Assembly (NCBI GenBank): GCA_041946755.1
Contig: JBHGBB010000100.1
Location: 1-13,800 of the forward strand
Direction of reading: 5' to 3'
Length of the DNA stretch: 13,800 nucleotides
Origin: JBHGBB01 sp041946755
Lineage (GTDB): Bacteria; UBP4; UBA4092; JAOAEQ01
A program made the position numbers and the translations under genes. Each line of letters starts with the position of its first letter. Positions within the stretch are counted from its first letter, which is position 1. Positions 1 through 4,305 of this stretch are shown here, piece by piece. The notes beneath the pieces were generated by a model. It was not told the origin of the DNA, ran no database searches, and was given only the letters and a program-made list of their open reading frames with translations.

Positions 1-563
1 GCGACCGCAAATCCTGCAGCTGCCGGACCGAGAATCCGGGCAGAATTGAATGCTAACGAATTCAAGGCGATCCCATTCATCAAATCTTCTTTCCCAACCA
101 TTTCAACCACAAACGATTGCCGGGCAGGTGCATCAAATGCGGCAACGAATCCACCGAGGATAGCTAGTGCGATAATATGCCAAACTTTAATTAAATCGAA
201 TCCGGTTAATGCTGATAGGATAAACGCCGATATCATCATTCCGGTTTGGGTAATAATTAGGATCTTCCGTTTATCCATTCGGTCGACATATGCGCCTCCG
301 ATCGGTGAGACGAAAACGATTGGAATTGATGAAAAGAAACTGCTTAATCCGAGGAGGAATGGGGATTTGGTGATGCGATATATCAACCAACTTAACGCCA
401 TCATCTGCATCCAGGAGCCGATCAGGGAAATGAAACTGCCGATCCAAAAGATACGATAATTCCGGTTTCTGAATGCGGCAAACATGACCCTTACCTGATG
501 TTCAAGCGATGTAGCCAGTTCATCGAACTTCTGATACATACGCAATATAACGGCAGGAATCAT
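1..563 (-). CDS. MFS transporter, EntS-like, N-terminal part (runs off left edge)
   Basis: The minus strand is open from the ATG at 563 to the window edge (187 codons), so only the N-terminal half is visible. It encodes an inner-membrane major facilitator superfamily permease, most like the enterobactin-exporter/MFS_3 type. Visible features are an RNRNYRIFWIGSF opening near residues 32-44 leading into helix 1, the loop 2-3 motif GG-AYVDRMDKRK (89-100) with the expected D-R-x-x-K-R, DAPARQ (144-149), and a motif-C-like SARILGPAAAG (174-184). These are typical of drug or siderophore exporters; the substrate cannot be told. The start is uncertain: ATGs at 563, 539 and 485 are in frame, and 485 would begin directly at MFAAFRNRNYR, the usual family start. 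No strong Shine-Dalgarno favours any of them. It lies 147 bp downstream of the GHL10 gene on the same strand, but has its own promoter candidate. Confidence 0.88.
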   Translation of the reverse strand, partial: MIPAVILRMYQKFDELATSLEHQVRVMFAAFRNRNYRIFWIGSFISLIGSWMQMMALSWLIYRITKSPFLLGLSSFFSSIPIVFVSPIGGAYVDRMDKRKILIITQTGMMISAFILSALTGFDLIKVWHIIALAILGGFVAAFDAPARQSFVVEMVGKEDLMNGIALNSLAFNSARILGPAAAGFAV

Positions 564-573
564 TGATTCTCAT

Positions 574-653
574 AACGGAAAAACGGAAAGACCAAGAAAC
601 ATAAGAACCAATCGGTTTTTTAGTTTTTCCGTTTTTAAGTTTTTCTGTTTTTA
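574..653. repeat. T-rich direct repeats with an inverted partner
   Basis: Two adjacent 16-mers AGTTTTTCCGTTTTTA (622-637) and AGTTTTTCTGTTTTTA (638-653) differ at one base. About 45 bp to the left the reverse-complementary motif AACGGAAAAACGGAAAG occurs (574-590), so the minus-strand leader of the MFS gene could fold into a long A/U-rich stem. This looks like an interspersed low-complexity spacer repeat rather than an intrinsic terminator. It lies entirely in the presumed MFS 5' UTR. Confidence 0.6.
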
Positions 654-671
654 GGTATGCTTCTATGAATT

Positions 672-680
672 ATTATATCA
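672..680 (-). promoter_or_regulatory. Extended -10 promoter for the MFS gene
   Basis: Read on the minus strand, the site is TGATATAAT: a perfect TATAAT preceded by the extended TGn element. No good -35 hexamer is seen 16-18 bp upstream. Transcription would start near 665 and leave a leader of about 100 nt that spans the T-rich repeats. Pattern only. Confidence 0.4.
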
Positions 681-710
681 TATTAAGGAGAGGCAGATTG
701 AGGGTATGGA

Positions 711-1814
711 CTAGGGAATCCGCGCGGGTTTGGTCAGCACGGTGAACCGTAACACTTCTAAATCGGACTGGTTTAAATAGCTGCTTCTATCCGGTGGTTC
801 ATAGCGATATATCGAGAAACCTTTCGCGCCGCTAGTCCGAACTAACTTGATTAAATCTACCCAGCCGGAAGCTGACAGATTTACCCCTTCATCGCCACCA
901 AGACCGATATATACCGGGCATTTGCATTGGGCGATGATTGATTTCGATTGAGTTACCATACTTGCATCTGGAGCGCGATAGAGCATCGGATAGATAAAAT
1001 CTAAAAATTCGGCCCATTGCAGCCAATCCTGGAATCGGTCGCGTTTACATTCTACCGGATTCGGCGCAACGGCTGCGGAAACTTTTATTCGGGGATTGAC
1101 TGATTTTGCGGTATCTCTTAACTGCCGGGATAATGAGGTCACTACTTCTACCCGATACTGATGCCAGGTTTCACGCTGTTCAGCAGTAGTAATCTCCAAG
1201 GGATCGATACCATATTTCGATTTGAATCCGGATCGGAAGGTTGAAGAATAGGTCCATTCATCATTGATACGGAGCCAATCCAGATTGATTCCATCAACCT
1301 TCTGCAGTGCTATTTCCCGAACCAGATTGGTTAAATACTCTCTTACTTCCGGATTACTGGGGTCATACCACCAATAATTACCATTGATCGGCTCTTGCAA
1401 ACAGGATTTCCCTTGTTTATTTACTACTGCCCAACTCGGATGGTCGAGTAGTTTCTTATCCGGCAGATTAAATCCGGCGATCAGGACCGGCATCCAAGCA
1501 TGCACCTGCATCTTATGCTGATGCGCTGCGCGAACCAGTTCTTTCAGCAACTCCGGCTGCGAGGCATAAGCATATTTACTTTTATATAATACGCCACCGG
1601 TATACTCCCGAGTTAAGGGTAATATCATATTGAAATGGTTATCGGCTAACACCTGAACCATCTCATCTACCTGCACTTGATCTACCCTCCCCCAACTCCG
1701 GGAGAGAAATTCCACCCATACTCCCCGCGATTCAGCCCGTGGTTCCGCTAGAGCAGATACTACTAATAAAAATAATGTTCCCAGTATGAAGTATAAAAAT
1801 GAATTTCGTTTCAT
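711..1814 (-). CDS. Secreted glycosyl-hydrolase-like protein, GHL10/DUF187 family
   Basis: This 367-aa protein has a signal peptide (hydrophobic run about residues 6-22, likely cut after ALA) and a single TIM-barrel-like domain of the glycosyl-hydrolase-like 10 family (DUF187, YngK/FenI relatives). Landmarks are RGVWVEF (30-36) at strand 1, HAWMPV (105-110), the strand-4 motif DGINLDWLRI (174-183) with D179 at a likely acidic active-site position, and DFIYPMLYR (272-280). The family is thought to act on glycans, possibly peptidoglycan or exopolysaccharide, but substrates of most members are unknown. Length is close to a bare domain, with no extra binding modules. The start at 1814 gives the only complete signal peptide, although no clear ribosome binding site precedes it. 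It starts 39 bp after the WG-repeat gene and is probably co-transcribed with it. Confidence 0.9.
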   Translation of the reverse strand: MKRNSFLYFILGTLFLLVVSALAEPRAESRGVWVEFLSRSWGRVDQVQVDEMVQVLADNHFNMILPLTREYTGGVLYKSKYAYASQPELLKELVRAAHQHKMQVHAWMPVLIAGFNLPDKKLLDHPSWAVVNKQGKSCLQEPINGNYWWYDPSNPEVREYLTNLVREIALQKVDGINLDWLRINDEWTYSSTFRSGFKSKYGIDPLEITTAEQRETWHQYRVEVVTSLSRQLRDTAKSVNPRIKVSAAVAPNPVECKRDRFQDWLQWAEFLDFIYPMLYRAPDASMVTQSKSIIAQCKCPVYIGLGGDEGVNLSASGWVDLIKLVRTSGAKGFSIYRYEPPDRSSYLNQSDLEVLRFTVLTKPARIP

Positions 1815-1853
1815 CTGTGTATGGTTAAGATAAATATAAATAATTTGTTCAAT

Positions 1854-2873
1854 TTATTCCGATAGTTTCCAGATAAATTTTCCGGTTGTATCAATCCAGC
1901 CAAACTTTTTACCGATAGTTACTCTGCCCAACCCCTGATAAAACGGCTGCGCATCATCAAATTGAGGTAGAACAATGAATTTTCCCGATCGATTAATATA
2001 CCCATAGTTTCGACCGACTCCAACCGAAGCCAACCCATCAACAAACGTAGATAGATTACTGACCTGAAACTGAGGTCGAATAATCATTTTCCCGGTTTTA
2101 TCAATAAATCCACCCTTTTTACTGGATTCCGGATAAACCGCAGCTAACCCTTCAGAGAAATCGTATGCGATATCAAATTTTGGTGGAATAACATAATTCC
2201 CGGTTTTATCAATATACCCGAATTCGGATTTTTCATCAAGTTGCACTGCAGCTAATCCTTCAGAAAACGATTCCGCGCGCGTGAATTGTGCGGGGATAAC
2301 GAATCTACCGGTTTTATTAATATACCCCCATTTTCCACTATATCCGTTTGGTTCGAAAGTTTTAACCAGTGCCAATCCTTCCTGAAATGGGAATGCCCAT
2401 TCAAACTGCGGAGTAACGACTATTCTTCCGGTGGTATCAATAAATCCACGTTTTCCACCAATACCGATATCAGCCATTCCTTCGAAAAAAGGAGTTACAT
2501 CATTCGATTGGACTGGAACAACATAATTCCCGGTCTTATCGATGTATCTGCAATTATTATTAATAACAACTACCGCTACTCCATAAGAAAAATAAACTGC
2601 ATTTTCATATCGCGGTGGAATGATAAATTTACCGGTCTGATCAATATACCCAAATTTACCTTTTTTCCCCCCGACTTTAACTGGCGCAATTCCATCTTTA
2701 AAATATTGTGCATCATCAAATCGACAGGGAATAACTATTTTTCCGGTTCGATCGATATATCCATATTTCCCATGCTGCTTAACAAGAAACAGGTTCAGGT
2801 TAGTCTGTTGCGCTTCAACCATTACAAACGATACCAGCAATAACACTAATCCAACATATTTTAATCGGTACAT
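1854..2873 (-). CDS. Exported WG-repeat protein
   Basis: This 339-aa protein consists of a signal peptide (hydrophobic residues about 5-18, likely cut after VEA) followed by nine WG-type beta repeats. Each contains a variant of (Y/F)GYID(K/R)TGK-(F/I)-VIPP-(Q/R)F followed by a FxEGLA-type turn. The unit's G-x-ID-x-TG core appears as GYIDRTG, GYIDQTG, RYIDKTG, GFIDTTG, GYINKTG, GYIDKTG, GFIDKTG, GYINRSG and GWIDTTG. WG repeats are found in many exported bacterial proteins of unknown function, presumably as ligand- or surface-binding scaffolds; no catalytic residue is visible. The start is placed at ATG 2873 because AGAGGTGG lies at 2886-2879, five bases upstream. The GTG nine bases further out (2882) falls inside that ribosome binding site. 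It is first in a likely operon with the GHL10 gene. Confidence 0.9.
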   Translation of the reverse strand: MYRLKYVGLVLLLVSFVMVEAQQTNLNLFLVKQHGKYGYIDRTGKIVIPCRFDDAQYFKDGIAPVKVGGKKGKFGYIDQTGKFIIPPRYENAVYFSYGVAVVVINNNCRYIDKTGNYVVPVQSNDVTPFFEGMADIGIGGKRGFIDTTGRIVVTPQFEWAFPFQEGLALVKTFEPNGYSGKWGYINKTGRFVIPAQFTRAESFSEGLAAVQLDEKSEFGYIDKTGNYVIPPKFDIAYDFSEGLAAVYPESSKKGGFIDKTGKMIIRPQFQVSNLSTFVDGLASVGVGRNYGYINRSGKFIVLPQFDDAQPFYQGLGRVTIGKKFGWIDTTGKFIWKLSE

Positions 2874-2878
2874 TATTA

Positions 2879-2886
2879 CCACCTCT
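2879..2886 (-). promoter_or_regulatory. Ribosome binding site deciding the WG-gene start
   Basis: AGAGGTGG on the minus strand, 5 nt before ATG 2873. It overlaps the alternative GTG at 2882, which is therefore unlikely to be used. Confidence 0.75.
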
Positions 2887-2904
2887 ATTATTTCTATCTA
2901 TGCA

Positions 2905-2933
2905 ATTGTACCCTTTTTTTCTTGCCTTTGCAA
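2905..2933 (-). promoter_or_regulatory. Sigma-70-type promoter for the WG/GHL10 operon
   Basis: On the minus strand: -35 TTGCAA (2933-2928), 17-bp spacer, -10 TACAAT (2910-2905). The predicted start near 2898 gives a leader of about 25 nt ending in a good ribosome binding site. The -35 lies inside a small palindrome CTTGC-cttt-GCAAG (2921-2934), which could be an operator. Confidence 0.6.
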
Positions 2934-2965
2934 GACATATTTTATGCTTCGCCCGATATCGATAC

Positions 2966-2995
2966 AATCAGATTGGCAGATTGACAATTTGATTT
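2966..2995. repeat. Left 30-bp end repeat of the palindrome-rich spacer
   Basis: Begins AATCAGATTGGCAG and ends CAATTTGATTT. It matches 27 of 30 positions with the right copy at 3215-3244, in the same orientation. It is itself an imperfect inverted repeat: AATCAGATTGGCA (2966-2978) against TGACAATTTGATT (2982-2994), with two mismatches and a 3-nt centre. Confidence 0.8.
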
Positions 2996-3017
2996 ATATC
3001 AGATAAATGCAAGACAA

Positions 3018-3072
3018 AATCAGTTTGGCAGCAGGTTTTGTTAGGAGAGAGAGATAGGGATATCGGATATCC
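3018..3072. repeat. Internal 55-nt direct repeat, copy 1
   Basis: Starts AATCAGTTTGGCAG (3018-3031) and ends with the palindrome GGATATC-g-GATATCC (3058-3072). It aligns without gaps to 3128-3182, about 40 of 55 positions identical by eye, with both ends conserved and the middle divergent. Confidence 0.65.
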
Positions 3073-3093
3073 ATATATCCCAGCCCGATTAAA

Positions 3094-3108
3094 ATGCCAA
3101 AATGGCAT
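3094..3108. repeat. Palindrome ATGCCA-aaa-TGGCAT
   Basis: A perfect 6-bp inverted repeat with a 3-nt centre lying between the two 55-nt repeats. Its TGGCA core is the same as in the four 14-mers, here in both orientations. Confidence 0.65.
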
Positions 3109-3127
3109 GGGTAATATGGGGGGTGGA

Positions 3128-3182
3128 AATCAGTTTGGCAGTGGGTTGGATAGGGGGTGATGACGAGGGATATCCGATATCC
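3128..3182. repeat. Internal 55-nt direct repeat, copy 2
   Basis: Starts AATCAGTTTGGCAG (3128-3141), exactly 110 bp from copy 1, and ends GATATCCGATATCC. Its right end overlaps the larger palindrome at 3161-3189. Confidence 0.65.
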
Positions 3183-3189
3183 CTCGTCA
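3161..3189. repeat. Perfect 29-bp palindrome (14-bp arms)
   Basis: TGACGAGGGATATC (3161-3174), one central C, then its exact reverse complement GATATCCCTCGTCA (3176-3189). Too tight to form an RNA hairpin without unpairing the centre, so a protein-binding operator or a DNA cruciform is more natural. It lies about 120 bp upstream of the PHP-gene promoter. Confidence 0.85.
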
Positions 3190-3214
3190 AAGCACAAGTC
3201 GAATACCGTAAAAA

Positions 3215-3244
3215 AATCAGATTGGCAGGCTGCCAATTTGATTT
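3215..3244. repeat. Right 30-bp end repeat of the palindrome-rich spacer
   Basis: AATCAGATTGGCAG followed by GCTGCCAATTTGATTT. It forms a near-perfect palindrome, 14-bp arms (3214-3227 and 3231-3244) with one mismatch around a GGC centre. It is the better-preserved partner of the copy at 2966-2995. Confidence 0.8.
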
Positions 3245-3303
3245 TGGCTATCAACCTATCCGGAAAAGACACTACCCAACCGCAATGGTTATTGTTCAAG
3301 TTG

Positions 3304-3312
3304 TGGTACAAT
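3304..3312 (+). promoter_or_regulatory. Extended -10 promoter for the small PHP gene
   Basis: TGGTACAAT: a TGn extension and a TACAAT -10, with no convincing -35. The predicted start near 3319 would leave a leader of about 30 nt containing AAGGAGA (3330-3336). Confidence 0.45.
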
Positions 3313-3348
3313 AATATTCAAAAATTTATAAGGAGAATCTATCGTTAT

Positions 3349-4227
3349 ATGAATAATCCGTTTGTATTACCCGGGAATTGGTATAAAGGCAACCTCCATA
3401 CCCATACCACCAACTCTGATGGCAAAATGGCACCGGAACTGCTGGTTCAGAAATATGCCGAGGCCGGTTACCATTTCCTGGCGTTAACCGACCACTGGAA
3501 AGTCACCACCCCGACCGTTAAACCTGGTAATGGATTCTTACTCTTAAAAGGATTGGAATATGATGTTTGGAAAACCGAATTGAATGAAACCTATCATATC
3601 GTTGCGATTGAACCGAACCAATTACTGGATATCGATAGGAAAAACGTGCCAACCCAGCAGATAATCGAGATGCTGAATGCGACCGGCGCGGTGGTATTCC
3701 TTGCCCATCCTTATTGGTCATCATTAACCGCTAAAGATGCAGTCGAATTGAATAACTATCTTGGCGTTGAAGTATATAATCATGGCTGCGAATTAGAAGT
3801 TGCAAAAGGAACCAGTAGTATCCATTGGGACGATTTATTAGTTCGTGGAAAGAAACTCTATGGATTCGCAGTCGATGACGCCCATGAACGAATCGTCGAT
3901 TATTGCGGCGGCTGGGTTATGGTTAAAGCGAAAGAATTAACTAAAGAATCGATTTGCGCTGCGCTTAAACAAGGTATGTTTTATGCCAGTAATGGACCCG
4001 AAATCAAGAACATCGAGATTCAAGGAAAAAAGGTTTATGTTGAATGCTCTCCGGTTAATCGAATAAACTTTATGGGGAATGGTTGGACCGGTACCACCGT
4101 CTGGGATAAAGACCGGAAACCATTAACCAGCGCCGAGTTCACAGTTGGTGACCGGGTGCGGTATATCCGCATTGAATGTATCGATACCTCCGGCAAAATC
4201 GCCTGGAGTAATCCATTCTATTTCTAA
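3349..4227 (+). CDS. PHP-domain (CehA/McbA-like) metal-dependent phosphoesterase relative
   Basis: This 292-aa protein has no signal peptide, so is presumably cytoplasmic. PHP metal-site motifs are complete in order: HTHTTNSDG with H17 and H19, LTDH with D48/H49, GLEYDV with E70, YHIV with H83, AHPYW with H120, EVYNHG with E141/H145, and VDDAH with D176 and H179. After the domain (about residue 205 on) comes a beta-rich tail ending RIECIDTSGKIAWSNPFYF. PHP proteins of this type (COG0613 and relatives) hydrolyse phosphoesters using two or three metals; the substrate here is unknown. The ORF is open upstream to 3157, but that part runs through palindromic repeats. ATG 3349 is chosen because AAGGAGA lies 12 nt upstream and the PHP domain begins right after it. 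The next gene, 78 bp downstream, is another PHP protein. Confidence 0.87.
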   Translation: MNNPFVLPGNWYKGNLHTHTTNSDGKMAPELLVQKYAEAGYHFLALTDHWKVTTPTVKPGNGFLLLKGLEYDVWKTELNETYHIVAIEPNQLLDIDRKNVPTQQIIEMLNATGAVVFLAHPYWSSLTAKDAVELNNYLGVEVYNHGCELEVAKGTSSIHWDDLLVRGKKLYGFAVDDAHERIVDYCGGWVMVKAKELTKESICAALKQGMFYASNGPEIKNIEIQGKKVYVECSPVNRINFMGNGWTGTTVWDKDRKPLTSAEFTVGDRVRYIRIECIDTSGKIAWSNPFYF

Positions 4228-4231
4228 ATAT

Positions 4232-4300
4232 GCCACAGAGTCACAGAGACACAGAGAACTTCGCGTTCTTCGCGCCTTCTTTGCGACCTTTGCGGTTAGC
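4232..4300. repeat. CACAGAG / CTTTGCG interspersed repeat
   Basis: Three 8-mers CACAGAGT, CACAGAGA, CACAGAGA (4234-4257) are followed by four CTT(C/T)GCG units (4259-4265, 4268-4274, 4279-4285, 4288-4294). It fills nearly the whole gap between the two PHP genes and leaves the downstream gene without a ribosome binding site. I recall motifs of this style as recurrent intergenic repeats in diverse environmental genomes; here only one copy is visible. Confidence 0.75.
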
Positions 4301-4305
4301 TTATT

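Noticed and set aside
46..459. 137-codon plus-strand open frame
   Set aside because: It is antisense to the MFS gene, whose minus-strand translation shows clear family motifs; the plus-strand product shows none.
2286..2843. 185-codon plus-strand open frame opposite the WG gene
   Set aside because: Its openness follows from the periodic WG repeats on the other strand. The product is repetitive in step with them and has no ribosome binding site.
2966..3228. CRISPR array
   Set aside because: Only four short 14-mers with start-to-start distances of 52, 110 and 87 bp, and the intervening sequence is itself repetitive. There is no cas gene in the window.
2994..3314. Short open frames on both strands across the repeat-rich spacer
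   Set aside because: Their sequence is simply the translation of the palindromes and 14-mers, with no ribosome binding site and no protein-like pattern.
3157..3348. 64-codon N-terminal extension of the small PHP protein
   Set aside because: It reads through the 29-bp palindrome and the right end repeat, while a good ribosome binding site and the start of the PHP domain both point to ATG 3349.
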